This document shows positions 51,026-59,894 of a DNA stretch of 64,000 nt, piece after piece. Below the pieces are notes generated by a model that saw nothing but the letters and a program-made list of their open reading frames with translations, had not been told where the DNA came from and ran no database searches. Position 1 is the stretch's first letter; every line of letters starts with the position of its first letter. Both the position numbers and the translations under genes were made by a program. Where the stretch lies: NCBI RefSeq assembly GCF_030440595.1, contig NZ_CP047452.1, forward strand, positions 186,001 through 250,000, written 5' to 3'. Source of the DNA: Corynebacterium glucuronolyticum DSM 44120 (lineage in GTDB: Bacteria; Actinomycetota; Actinomycetes; Mycobacteriales; Mycobacteriaceae).

Positions 51026-51841
51026 ATGAAACTCCTCTTCAGAATCGGTCTCGTGCTCTCGGTTGGTGGCATCCTCATCAACCTCGCCAACCTCATCGTC
51101 GCGCCGGGCGCCGGCCTCATTTCGCTCGTGTTTTGCTGCGGGTGGATGGCGTTGTTCACGTGGTTGATCGCCACCTCCCGGCTGTGGCCGGTGGGGCTGG
51201 AGAAAAAATGGGTTGCCGCAGCCCTCGCCTGGGGCGGGGGTACATCCCTGTTGCTGGTGATGGCCGGCAGTGGCGGCTACATGGAGGCCACGCGCCTGGC
51301 CGGCAGTGAGCTGACCATGGCCTCCTTCGCCGGCGCGCTTCCCGAGGAGGTGGCCAAGGGCCTCGGCGCGTTCTTCATCATCTATCTCTGCCCGCGCGTC
51401 ACCCGCCCCTACCATGCCCTCGCTATCGGACTCCTCGTCGGTCTCGGCTTCGAGTCGGTGGAAAACTTCGGCTACGGCACCGTCGGTGCCCTCTACCACC
51501 CGTCCTCGGACATGCTCGGCATGCTCGAAATGTGGGGCATGCGCACGGTCGCCGGCCCCGGCCTCCACATGGTCTTCACCGGGATCCTCGCCTATGGCCT
51601 CGGCCTGTGGCTCTTCTCCTCCCACACCTGGCGCGTCGCCGTCGCTTCCTGGGGCTTGTCGACGCTCTTCCACTTCTGGTGGAACCTTCAACCCTCCTCC
51701 GAGCCCGTCCAAATCGCCTCTATCATCGCCTGCGCAGTTGTCATGTACGCCGTCTTCATCGCGGTAGTAGTCCATGCGGTGCGCGCCGCGCGTGCCGACA
51801 CCTCCCTCTTCGACACGCCCACCCTCCTGTTACACGTGTGA
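51026..51841 (+). CDS. PrsW-family intramembrane metalloprotease
   Basis: A 271-residue polytopic protein with about eight helices. PrsW signatures are present: LPEEVAKGLGAFFIIYLCPR (EExxK), LLVGLGFESVENFGYG (E...EN) and the later conserved His residues in AGPGLHMVFTGILAYGL and FHFWWNL. In Bacillus PrsW cuts an anti-sigma factor; in actinobacteria the targets are mostly unknown. The single-pass protein encoded immediately upstream is an obvious candidate partner or substrate, by position only. Confidence 0.85.
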   Translation: MKLLFRIGLVLSVGGILINLANLIVAPGAGLISLVFCCGWMALFTWLIATSRLWPVGLEKKWVAAALAWGGGTSLLLVMAGSGGYMEATRLAGSELTMASFAGALPEEVAKGLGAFFIIYLCPRVTRPYHALAIGLLVGLGFESVENFGYGTVGALYHPSSDMLGMLEMWGMRTVAGPGLHMVFTGILAYGLGLWLFSSHTWRVAVASWGLSTLFHFWWNLQPSSEPVQIASIIACAVVMYAVFIAVVVHAVRAARADTSLFDTPTLLLHV

Positions 51842-51863
51842 CTCATGTGACTAATGTGGTAAC
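51837..51863 (+). promoter_or_regulatory. Three 9-bp direct repeats before the GH25 gene
   Basis: TGTGACTCA, TGTGACTAA and TGTGGTAAC occur consecutively, overlapping the stop of the PrsW-like gene and ending 9 bp before the lysozyme start. TAACAT (51860-51865) within it could be a -10 for a leaderless transcript. A response regulator such as MtrA, which controls wall-hydrolase genes in this group, is a possible binder. Confidence 0.4.
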
Positions 51864-51872
51864 ATTCGCCCC

Positions 51873-52871
51873 ATGAAGCGAGTTATTGCACTGGTCACCG
51901 TTTTAGCAACTGCTGTACCAACGGCGGGGGCGGTTCCTCTCCTCTCCTCCGGCATCGACATCGCCGGCCACCAACACCCGGGCGGCTCCGCCATCGACTG
52001 GCACCAGGTAGCCAACTCCTCCCAGGATTTTGCGTTTATTAAGGCGACGGAGGGCGTGGGCTTCACCAATACCCACTTCCCGGCTGATGTTAAAGATGCC
52101 CGTGGGGCAGGATTGCACGTCGGCGCCTACCACTACGCCCGCCCCGGCGCCGACGCCAAGGCCCAGGCCGCCTACTTCGCCGAGACGATCAAGCAGGCCG
52201 ACGCCACCCTCCCCCCGGTTCTCGACCTCGAGGAGACCGACGGCCTCGGTGTAACGGCCCTGCAGAATTGGACGCGCGACTTCCTTTCTGAAACGCAGCG
52301 CCTGACGGGCAAGACACCGATGATTTACACCTACCGCTATTTCTGGGCAGAGCAGATGGGCAATACGAAGGAGTTCTCGCAGTATCCGCTGTGGTTGGCT
52401 GCGTGGCAAAACACTCCCCCGGCTGAGGTTCCTGGTGGCTGGAGTTACATGACGTTCTGGCAGCGCTCGGCTCACGGTCGGGTCTCTGGCATCCTCAGCG
52501 AGGTTGATCTCAACCTTTTCAACGGCACTCGCGACCAGTTGGGGGCCTTCGCCGCCGGCCACGCGCTCGGCATCGGGAATCTCCTCCAGCCCACGGACAA
52601 CTTCGGTGGTCCGGACTTCGGCGGCACCTCCCAGCCCCTCGCGCACGCCATCCTCGGCATTGCGGAGGGCAATGTCCTTGCTTCTGCTGAGCTTGTCGAC
52701 GCCGCCACGAAGGCTGGTATCGACCTTCCTAAGGCCTTCAGCTTGGCTCGTGTCCTGGTCGAGCTGGGTGCACAGAACAAGCTCCCCGTCGAGGACTTGA
52801 AGACGATGGCCGCCAGCGGCAAGTACTCCCTCGGCGATCTCCTCATCCTTTTGGATAATTCTTCCCGGTAG
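51873..52871 (+). CDS. Secreted GH25 lysozyme (muramidase)
   Basis: A 332-residue exported peptidoglycan hydrolase. Signal peptide MKRVIALVTVLATAVPTAGA. The GH25 barrel has GIDIAGHQHPGGSAIDW, FAFIKATEGVGFTN, VGAYHYARPGADAKAQAAYF, catalytic DLEETDGLG (Asp/Glu pair), and WLAAWQN, then FWQRSAHGRVSGI. The C-terminal ~110 residues (from about 225) form a helical domain (AHAILGIAEGNVLASAELVD) that is not part of GH25 and may bind the wall. Its start is close to a possible leaderless promoter. Confidence 0.9.
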   Translation: MKRVIALVTVLATAVPTAGAVPLLSSGIDIAGHQHPGGSAIDWHQVANSSQDFAFIKATEGVGFTNTHFPADVKDARGAGLHVGAYHYARPGADAKAQAAYFAETIKQADATLPPVLDLEETDGLGVTALQNWTRDFLSETQRLTGKTPMIYTYRYFWAEQMGNTKEFSQYPLWLAAWQNTPPAEVPGGWSYMTFWQRSAHGRVSGILSEVDLNLFNGTRDQLGAFAAGHALGIGNLLQPTDNFGGPDFGGTSQPLAHAILGIAEGNVLASAELVDAATKAGIDLPKAFSLARVLVELGAQNKLPVEDLKTMAASGKYSLGDLLILLDNSSR

Positions 52872-52900
52872 GGAACCAAGTGGCGTGTGTGTCACGTCTA

Positions 52901-54064
52901 ATGGGTATGACACCACACGAGTTCCTTGCCACGCGCTCCTCGGGGATAGCTATCCTCGAGGGGTTTAGTGGGCTGCGTAAGCACGAAATTGAGGAACTCG
53001 CGCTCGCCGCAGACTGCCTCCCCAAAGACATCCGCCCCCTTGTTACCTGCGCCAACGCCTGGGCTAAAGCCCCGGCCGAGCAGCGTAAGAAGGCGGCGGA
53101 TTTTTCGTTGACGCGTTTGAGTATCATTTCGCGCGCCTGCAATTCCCTCAATGCCACCAACCGGGAGGAGATGGATACCGTACGCGGGCAGTTGATCGAA
53201 GCGTCGACAAGCATGACCTGCGACGAACTCCAGAGCTTTGCGACGACCATAGTCAAGGAACTCAACAAAGACACCTTCAGCACCAACCGGGGGGTGTTTG
53301 TGTCCAAGAAAGCCGACGCCCAGGGCAACAAGCAACTCATCCTCCGCGACAGCGAGGATGTCATCAACCGCATCAACGCACGCCTGGCCGAGCTCGCCCC
53401 CAAAACCATGGACCTGTGCCGCGGCAAGGGCAAAGCCTTCGCCGATCTCGCTTTCTCCGAAGGCGGCGAGCTCAAGCCGACCGAGTACAAGCCGGCGCTC
53501 ATCCTTGTTCTCGACGACATGTTCTACGCCGGCGAGGAGGCCAAGGTTCAGACCACGACCGGCGAAACGTATGACCTGGACGAGCTCGCCGAACTAGCGC
53601 TTGCCGACACCGGCTGGCTCACCATCGTCGACAAGGAAGCCCACGTCATCGGCAACTACGAAATCGAGCGCCGCCGCTTCGCCAACAAAAACCAGCGCGC
53701 CGCCAACGAAATCATGCAGATCATCTGCCCCTGGCCCGGCTGCCACGAACTCGTCAGAGACGGCGCAGCCCACCACACGTGGCCCTTTTGCCTCGGCGGA
53801 AAAACCGACTCCGACACGCTCACCGGCTGTTGCCACTCCCACAACGCGCAAAACGATGACCGAAGAGATAGGCCCCTCAACGGGCACTTAGAGCGCGACG
53901 CTGAGGGGCGAGTTGGCTGGCGGCCACCCGGAGGTGGCCCGCTTGTCTACAACAACCAGCCGGAAAATAAATGGTGCGGCTACAACCTTGTACGAAAGGT
54001 CCTACAAATGAGGGCTACTCGTCGGTCGCCATCGGACCCGGATACCACAGACCCGACCGGGTAA
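52901..54064 (+). CDS. HNH endonuclease domain protein (13E12/DUF222 family), second copy
   Basis: About 387 residues. The N-terminal DUF222-like region (LRKHEIEELALAADCLPKDI onward) is followed by HNH CPWPGCHELVRDGAAHHTWP and TGCCHSHN. It has the same architecture as the gene at 31346 but low identity. Starts at 52880 (GTG), 52901 or 52907 are all possible, and no Shine-Dalgarno decides between them. The last 50 bp overlap the 3' end of emb on the other strand, so the two convergent transcripts are mutually antisense. Confidence 0.83.
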   Translation: MGMTPHEFLATRSSGIAILEGFSGLRKHEIEELALAADCLPKDIRPLVTCANAWAKAPAEQRKKAADFSLTRLSIISRACNSLNATNREEMDTVRGQLIEASTSMTCDELQSFATTIVKELNKDTFSTNRGVFVSKKADAQGNKQLILRDSEDVINRINARLAELAPKTMDLCRGKGKAFADLAFSEGGELKPTEYKPALILVLDDMFYAGEEAKVQTTTGETYDLDELAELALADTGWLTIVDKEAHVIGNYEIERRRFANKNQRAANEIMQIICPWPGCHELVRDGAAHHTWPFCLGGKTDSDTLTGCCHSHNAQNDDRRDRPLNGHLERDAEGRVGWRPPGGGPLVYNNQPENKWCGYNLVRKVLQMRATRRSPSDPDTTDPTG

Positions 54065-57000
54065 TCACTTCCGTATCAACCGCGGCGGGCTTCGGCTCCT
54101 CACCGCGCGAATTGGTGCGCAACGAGTACTCTTCGATGGAGCCCCAGTCCCGCTGCCAATCGTCCTTCAGGTACCCGGGGATTTCGCGACCCTTGTTGGC
54201 GGCCTCCGCAATCCCCATCACGCCACCGCCGTTGTAATCCTGGAACGGCGACAGCGTCACCTTGCCCGGGTGGTCCGGCGAAATGCGGTATTCCGGCACT
54301 TCCGCCACACCCGCGTAGTGGTCGAAGGACCGCTGGCACGGGAACTGGAGTGCGACGGCCCAGTCCAAAAGCCCCGGCTTCTCGGAGCCGATGACGTCGT
54401 TGAGGGGCGCGAGGGTGGGGACGCGCGGTGGGGTGAAAGCCACCCACTCCTCCCCGCTGAGGTTTGTGTCCACTGCTGTGATTCGCACGGCGTCGGCCTC
54501 GGCAGGCAGGCTGTCGAGCGGCACCCTCAGGTTCCTCCACTGGGGGGCGGGTCCGATATCCATCGGTTCCACGCTTCCTAGCTTTTCGACGCTCCCCCCG
54601 TTGCGCTTTCCGTATTCCACCAGGAGTTTCTGCCCCGGCTGTTTCACCCCATTGATATCATGGTGCGCAATTTTACCAGCCGCGGAGATGACGAGCAGCG
54701 GGTTCTCCGTCTCCGGCAGCTCGTACCACTGCGTCTGCACCCTCGACCCGAACTGGGCCCCATACCGGTGCGAGCCGACGACGGGGACCTTGGTGTAGTC
54801 GATGCCGAACGGCAGCCGGATATTGGATCCGTTGGCGCCTTGTTCTTCTCGGGCGCCCTGCGTGCTGGTGCTGGATCCGGCGGAGTCGCCGCTGGCGGTG
54901 TCTGCTTCTGCATCACTGGCACCAGCCACGGTTCCGGCTGATCGTGCTGAGGTGTCGACACCGCCACCGACGATGGTTTCGGGGATGTTGTTGGGGCCGA
55001 AGCCGACACCGTCGCCGTCGTCAAGCGATTCGGCGAGGGTTCCTTCGATGGGGGTGAGGAACGCGTCGTTGGTGTCGGTTTCGAGCAGCGCGTCCTGTGC
55101 GAGGTTGCAGCTGTTTCCGGTCAGTGCGCGCAGGTTGCCGAGCCCGACGGAGTACGCCGGGTATTGCGACACGAACCCTTTGCCCAGGCTGAGGCAGCTG
55201 AACACGACGACGAGGGCGCTGAGCACGGCTATCGGCGCGGCGAAGAGTCCGTCGAATTTTGCTAGTCGACGATCCTTTCTGGCACCGTCTCCTCGCACCT
55301 CCCGCACTTCGTCGAGGAACCCGCTGATGACTCCCGCCAACAAAACAAGCAGCGCGATGACGAGCATGACGGTGGAGGACTCGATCCCCTTGAACTGAAT
55401 CGACTTGTCGAACCACGGCACGCCAAACGACGAGATGTACCACCACGCGTTCTGCCCAGCGAGGCAGAAGGCGAGCAGGAACAGGAACCCGCCGATGACA
55501 AGCAGCCGGTTCCGCACGGAGCGCAGCGCGATTTGCGAGCAGACGATCGCCGCCAGGGCAGCAAGGGCGGCACCAAGCCCGGCGAACACACCGAAGTGGT
55601 GGGACCACTTGGTGGGCGTGAAGCAGAACGCGAATAAGGTGAGCGCGAACATCATGACGAGCCGGAAGGTCGGTGCCTTGGCCGCGCCGACGACCCCGCC
55701 GTGGCGCAGGGTGGAGGCAATCACAAGAGCAACAGCCGCGAACATGAGTAGTACCGCGAACCTACGGGTAAACGACCCGTCCACGTTGTTGCCCATGAGC
55801 GTCTCATAGCGCACCCACTCGAGGTACCACGGCAGCGACGGCCCCTTCGCGGAGCGGACGTGCACGGCCTCGGTGACGGTGCGCAGCGTCTGGTCGCCGA
55901 ACACCGCCATGAGGATGGCGAAGCCGGCGGGCAGGAACGGCACGAGTTGTGCGATGACTCCGAGGTCCCTGCGACGGTGCAGCATGCGGATGAATGCCGG
56001 AATCCCGGCGAGCAGCGCGCCGACGGCCATGAGCCCGGTCGGGCCGGCGCCGAGCGCAATTGTCGCAACAATAACAGCCGAGGCGCCGTAGAGGAGCCTG
56101 TTCGTCGCAAAGCATTTCTCCACGAGCACCCACGTAAGCAGCGAGAGTGCGGCGATGATCGGCTCGGGGCGGATGCCGTTGTTGTACGGCAGCCAGAAGG
56201 AGAGGAAGACGAAGGCGGCGGTCCAGTGCGCAACTCTTCTATCTGCTATCTTCTGCCCCAACCGGGGGAGGACCTCACGCGACAACAGCAGCCACGTCAG
56301 CACCGCTGCCATCAGCTGGGGGAGGCGGACCCAGATCGACGACGTGGACACATACGTCATCAAGCCCAGCAGGTCGTAGTAGGGCGCGCCGAAGGGTGAT
56401 TCGGGGACGCCGAACCAGCGGTAGTAATTGGCCATGTAGTCGGCGGCGTGCGATTGCCGGGCCATGGTGAGGATGAATCCGTCGTCGGAAGTGTTGGCGC
56501 CGATGAAGTACCAGAACAGGAGGATGGCGCCGACGATGCCGTCGAGGGGGGTGATGGTTTTCCACCGGGGGGTGTATTCGGGCTGGTGGTTGCCCGCGAG
56601 TTGGTCGAATTTCCAGAGGCTGAACAGTGACAGGAGGAGGCAGGCGATGCCGCCCCACATGGCGAGGTATTTGATCAGGCTTGGCGAGGAGGTGAAGCGG
56701 GAGTTGATGGTGATGTCGGCGCTAAGGCCAGGTACGTTCGCCTCCCGGTTGAGTTCTGTGTATAGTCCTGTGACTTGCGGTCTGGTGTCTTCGTCAGTCG
56801 AGCCCTCGTGGCTGCCGAGGGTGATGGTCGTCCCCTCGGCGTCGCTGACTAGCTTCAGCTCGTCTGTGGGCTGTAGCTTGTCGACGTCCTCCCGGCTCAG
56901 TGCGAAGATCACCTTGTCCTTCACCACGGCGTCGAGGCCGTTTTCGCCTAGGCGGATGAAGAGGCCGCGCTGCGTGGCGTCCTTGGAGTCCTGGGGGAGG

Positions 57001-57242
57001 GTTCCGAGGAGCAGGTTTTGACCGTCGTGAAGCTCATCAAACGCATCAACGGGGATGGTTGCTTCGAGCTTCTCCGGCGCGTAGCTCATGAGCGGCGCGG
57101 TGATGGACTGGAGGTCTCCCTGGGGCCAGTGCACAGTCGACTGCGTCTGGTTGACGGGGAGGAATGGCGTCAGGATGAACAGGAGGAAGCCGACGATGCC
57201 AGAGGCGATCGCCAGCTTTTTAATCTTGTCGAGGGTCAGCAC
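54015..57242 (-). CDS. emb: Arabinosyltransferase Emb (arabinogalactan alpha-1,5-arabinan chain extension)
   Basis: A 1075-residue GT-C glycosyltransferase using decaprenyl-phosphoryl arabinose outside the membrane. An N-terminal helix and external domain are followed by the multi-helix core with the catalytic acidic pair in GANTSDDGFILTMAR. The segment AADYMANYYRWFGVPESPFG corresponds to the ethambutol-resistance region of mycobacterial EmbB, with Met at the position equivalent to Met306. The C-terminal soluble carbohydrate-binding region (from about residue 720) is complete to YPGPMATDE. Corynebacteria usually have a single emb. It is 6 bp downstream of aftA. Confidence 0.95.
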   Translation of the reverse strand: MLTLDKIKKLAIASGIVGFLLFILTPFLPVNQTQSTVHWPQGDLQSITAPLMSYAPEKLEATIPVDAFDELHDGQNLLLGTLPQDSKDATQRGLFIRLGENGLDAVVKDKVIFALSREDVDKLQPTDELKLVSDAEGTTITLGSHEGSTDEDTRPQVTGLYTELNREANVPGLSADITINSRFTSSPSLIKYLAMWGGIACLLLSLFSLWKFDQLAGNHQPEYTPRWKTITPLDGIVGAILLFWYFIGANTSDDGFILTMARQSHAADYMANYYRWFGVPESPFGAPYYDLLGLMTYVSTSSIWVRLPQLMAAVLTWLLLSREVLPRLGQKIADRRVAHWTAAFVFLSFWLPYNNGIRPEPIIAALSLLTWVLVEKCFATNRLLYGASAVIVATIALGAGPTGLMAVGALLAGIPAFIRMLHRRRDLGVIAQLVPFLPAGFAILMAVFGDQTLRTVTEAVHVRSAKGPSLPWYLEWVRYETLMGNNVDGSFTRRFAVLLMFAAVALVIASTLRHGGVVGAAKAPTFRLVMMFALTLFAFCFTPTKWSHHFGVFAGLGAALAALAAIVCSQIALRSVRNRLLVIGGFLFLLAFCLAGQNAWWYISSFGVPWFDKSIQFKGIESSTVMLVIALLVLLAGVISGFLDEVREVRGDGARKDRRLAKFDGLFAAPIAVLSALVVVFSCLSLGKGFVSQYPAYSVGLGNLRALTGNSCNLAQDALLETDTNDAFLTPIEGTLAESLDDGDGVGFGPNNIPETIVGGGVDTSARSAGTVAGASDAEADTASGDSAGSSTSTQGAREEQGANGSNIRLPFGIDYTKVPVVGSHRYGAQFGSRVQTQWYELPETENPLLVISAAGKIAHHDINGVKQPGQKLLVEYGKRNGGSVEKLGSVEPMDIGPAPQWRNLRVPLDSLPAEADAVRITAVDTNLSGEEWVAFTPPRVPTLAPLNDVIGSEKPGLLDWAVALQFPCQRSFDHYAGVAEVPEYRISPDHPGKVTLSPFQDYNGGGVMGIAEAANKGREIPGYLKDDWQRDWGSIEEYSLRTNSRGEEPKPAAVDTEVITRSGLWYPGPMATDE

Positions 57243-57248
57243 GGCACA

Positions 57249-59126
57249 TCAGTTTAAGGTCACTACTACGAAGGGGCCAACTTGGGCCACATCCCAGTAT
57301 GGGGCGGAAAATACTGCGGGGTTGAAAAAGATCCCACGGAAGCGGACGTTGGGGTTGTTGGGGTAGATGTCCTCAGCGAGGTCATACGTCCAGCCGGTGT
57401 CCATGTCGTCTGCGTTGCCGCGGAAGATGAAGGCCTGCGGAGGAGCCCAGGGGGACGCGTCGAGGGCATCCTTGAACGCATCGGGGTCTTTGAGTTCATT
57501 CCAGGAGGCGTTGGCCCAGTGCTCAATGAGCGTGTTGCGGAGGTCGAACTGGCCGAGGGGGTTGGCGTAGTGGCTCGTCATGGCTTGGAACCCGCGGTAG
57601 GGGTAGTAGGCGAGGAAGGTTCGTTCATCAGTAAGCACAACAGTATCAGCCGGGGAGGTGGTGTGCGTCCGCAACTCCGCGTCGATAGCCTCGTAGAACG
57701 TCGCAGACCCGGGCGCGAACCTATCGGCGCGCCTGCCTTCGCCGTCGGTGTCGGTGTGCGCGCGGTCGATGGCGTTGGTGTTGCGGGCGGGGATTTCCTG
57801 GGCGTAGTAGATTCCGGCGAGCGCAATCACAATAGCAACAGCCGCGGTGATGCGGGGCTTCGTCGGCAAGTATGACAGGTGCGCCTGCGCAAGCCCGAGG
57901 ACACCGAGGGTGGCCAGGCACACGGTGAGGACGGCATCGAGGCGGAAGCCGAGGAGCGTCGTGCCGCCGAGGGAGGCGACCATGGAGGCGATGATCCAGC
58001 CGTAGGTGACGATGACGGTGATGCCGAGCGACATGATGTCGGGTTCGAGGATGTTCAGCATCATGTAGATGAGTCCGACCAGGCACAGGAGCCCGATGAC
58101 GGTGAAGCTGAACATGGGCAGGGGAACTTGGGCACCGGAGTAGGGCAGGTAGTGCTGGCTGGTGGCGCCGGAGCGGGGGCGTCCGGAGAGGACGGCCCAC
58201 AGGTAGGGGCCCCAGACTGTGAGGGCGATGAGGCCGGAGCAGATGCCGATGAGGATCATCCGCAGGAGGGGCTTGATGGATTGTTCGACGAGTGCGGCGA
58301 CGATGGCGGAGCCGAGGATGAGGGTGCCGGCGAGGACGGAGGTGTACAGGGTGTACATCGTCGCGGAGATGCCGAGGAAGACGATGATGCCGATGAGTGA
58401 CCAGAGGTGGCCGCGCAGCGCCCGGCCGGCGAGCACCATGGCGGCGGAGCTGCCGGCGGCGATGATCGCCGCGTAGGGTTCGGCGGCGGAGATAACGAGT
58501 ACGACACAGGTGGTGACGAGCGTGATCGCCGTGGCGACGGGCAGGGAGCCGATGAGGCGTTGCCAGACGGGGGTGAGGACGCTCACGGCACCGGCGATGG
58601 AGACGAGTGCCCAGGGTTGGAACACTTCCCAGCCGGGTAGTCCGAGGATGTTGGCAAAGCGCCCGCCGAGCCAGAACCAGCTGCCGGGGTAGTAGCTCGG
58701 CATGTCGATGTAGTTCATGTCCGAGATGTGCCAGCTGTCGGTGAGGCGGGTGAGGAATTGCGTGCGGAATTCCTGGTCACCGGTGATGCCGTCGAGCCAG
58801 AGTTTGCTGGTCGAGAGGGGCACGGCGGTGGTGGTACACACAATCCCGGCTGGTGCTAGATAGCACACAAGGTACACAAGTGGCCGAAGTTTCGTTGGGC
58901 CGTGGAACCAGCACCACACGGCGGCGGCTGCGGCAAGGCAGACGATGACCGTGCCGGCGGTGGCGACGGCGGTGGTGAGGTTCGAGCTTGTGAAGGCCGG
59001 GAGGTTTGTGTGGCGGAGGGCGAACCAGACTAAGAACGTCGCGAGGCCGCCTCCCACGCCCGCTGCAGCGATGGCTGCGAGCGTTGTGGCGAGTGGGAGG
59101 CGGTCAGGTGCGTACTCGTTGCCCAT
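57249..59126 (-). CDS. aftA: AftA: galactan 5-O-arabinofuranosyltransferase
   Basis: A 625-residue GT-C enzyme that adds the first arabinose to the galactan chain from decaprenyl-phosphoryl arabinose. About eleven helices precede a C-terminal soluble domain ending QVGPFVVVTLN. DMNYIDMPSYYPGSWFWLGG in the first large loop is a family landmark. The start MGNEYAPDRLPLATTLAAIA at 59126 is 2 bp after the dprE2 stop; a longer ORF from 59210 would overlap dprE2. It sits between dprE2 and emb, the conserved actinobacterial order. Confidence 0.93.
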   Translation of the reverse strand: MGNEYAPDRLPLATTLAAIAAAGVGGGLATFLVWFALRHTNLPAFTSSNLTTAVATAGTVIVCLAAAAAVWCWFHGPTKLRPLVYLVCYLAPAGIVCTTTAVPLSTSKLWLDGITGDQEFRTQFLTRLTDSWHISDMNYIDMPSYYPGSWFWLGGRFANILGLPGWEVFQPWALVSIAGAVSVLTPVWQRLIGSLPVATAITLVTTCVVLVISAAEPYAAIIAAGSSAAMVLAGRALRGHLWSLIGIIVFLGISATMYTLYTSVLAGTLILGSAIVAALVEQSIKPLLRMILIGICSGLIALTVWGPYLWAVLSGRPRSGATSQHYLPYSGAQVPLPMFSFTVIGLLCLVGLIYMMLNILEPDIMSLGITVIVTYGWIIASMVASLGGTTLLGFRLDAVLTVCLATLGVLGLAQAHLSYLPTKPRITAAVAIVIALAGIYYAQEIPARNTNAIDRAHTDTDGEGRRADRFAPGSATFYEAIDAELRTHTTSPADTVVLTDERTFLAYYPYRGFQAMTSHYANPLGQFDLRNTLIEHWANASWNELKDPDAFKDALDASPWAPPQAFIFRGNADDMDTGWTYDLAEDIYPNNPNVRFRGIFFNPAVFSAPYWDVAQVGPFVVVTLN

Positions 59127-59128
59127 CG

Positions 59129-59881
59129 TTAGAAGGGGAGCTTCCGGAAGATGGGCTTCGGGATGTGGTTCAGCACGAGGGAGACGTACTTGAACGCTGG
59201 GTGTACCCACACGGTATCGTCACGCTTGACGACGGCCTCGTGGACCGCTTTTGCTACATCCTCACGGTTGACGGTGAGGGGCGCTTCCTTGACACCGGCG
59301 GACATCCGCGTGCGAACCTGGCCGGGGCGGACGAGGAGGACGTGGACGCCATCCTCGCGCAGTGCCTCACCGAGCTGTTCGTAGAAGCCGTCGAGACCCG
59401 CCTTGGCAGAGCCGTAGACGAAGTTGGAGCGGCGCACCTTCATGCCTGCGACGGAGCTCATCGCCACGATGGTGCCGTGGCCCTGGGCCTTGAACTTCTG
59501 GCCCAACAGGACGCCGACGGAGACGGCGGCGGTGTAGTTGGTCTGCACGGCCTCGACGGCCTTGGCCTGGTTCTGCCACTGTTCTTCGTTGTCGCCGAGG
59601 ATCCCGAAGGCAACGATTGCCACATCGAAATCATGGCCCTCAAATGCCTCGTCAATAACAGCCGGGTGGGAGGCGAAGTCGAGCGCATCGAAGTCGATGA
59701 CCCGGACGCTGCGCGCACCGGCGGATTCGATCTCTGCCTTAGCCTGCTCGGCGTGGCTGGAGCCGGGGCGGATGGCGAGGGTGACGTGGGCGGGCAGGAA
59801 TTCCTTGACAATTGCCAGCCCGATCTCGCTGGTGCCTCCTAAGAGGAGGATGTTTTGTGCTTCTCCTACTGCGTTGAGCAT
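59129..59881 (-). CDS. dprE2: DprE2: decaprenylphospho-2-keto-erythro-pentofuranose reductase
   Basis: A 250-residue SDR-type NADH-dependent reductase performing the second half of the DPR-to-DPA epimerisation. The nucleotide-binding motif is [17 protein letters not shown], with [10 protein letters not shown] and the catalytic pair in [15 protein letters not shown]. The C-terminal [20 protein letters not shown] is membrane-facing in the family. It starts 13 bp after dprE1, and the two proteins function as a pair. Confidence 0.95.
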   Translation of the reverse strand: MLNAVGEAQNILLLGGTSEIGLAIVKEFLPAHVTLAIRPGSSHAEQAKAEIESAGARSVRVIDFDALDFASHPAVIDEAFEGHDFDVAIVAFGILGDNEEQWQNQAKAVEAVQTNYTAAVSVGVLLGQKFKAQGHGTIVAMSSVAGMKVRRSNFVYGSAKAGLDGFYEQLGEALREDGVHVLLVRPGQVRTRMSAGVKEAPLTVNREDVAKAVHEAVVKRDDTVWVHPAFKYVSLVLNHIPKPIFRKLPF

Positions 59882-59894
59882 GGGTGATTTCTCC

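Noticed and set aside
51837..51863. GlxR (cAMP receptor) site upstream of the GH25 gene
   Set aside because: TGTGA is present, but the inverted TCACA half at the right spacing is not; the repeats are direct.
954..56886. GCTTGTCGACG as an FtsK-orienting (KOPS-like) sequence
   Set aside because: Eleven copies on one strand and six on the other within one stretch is not the strong skew such sequences need, though a whole replichore would be required to be sure.
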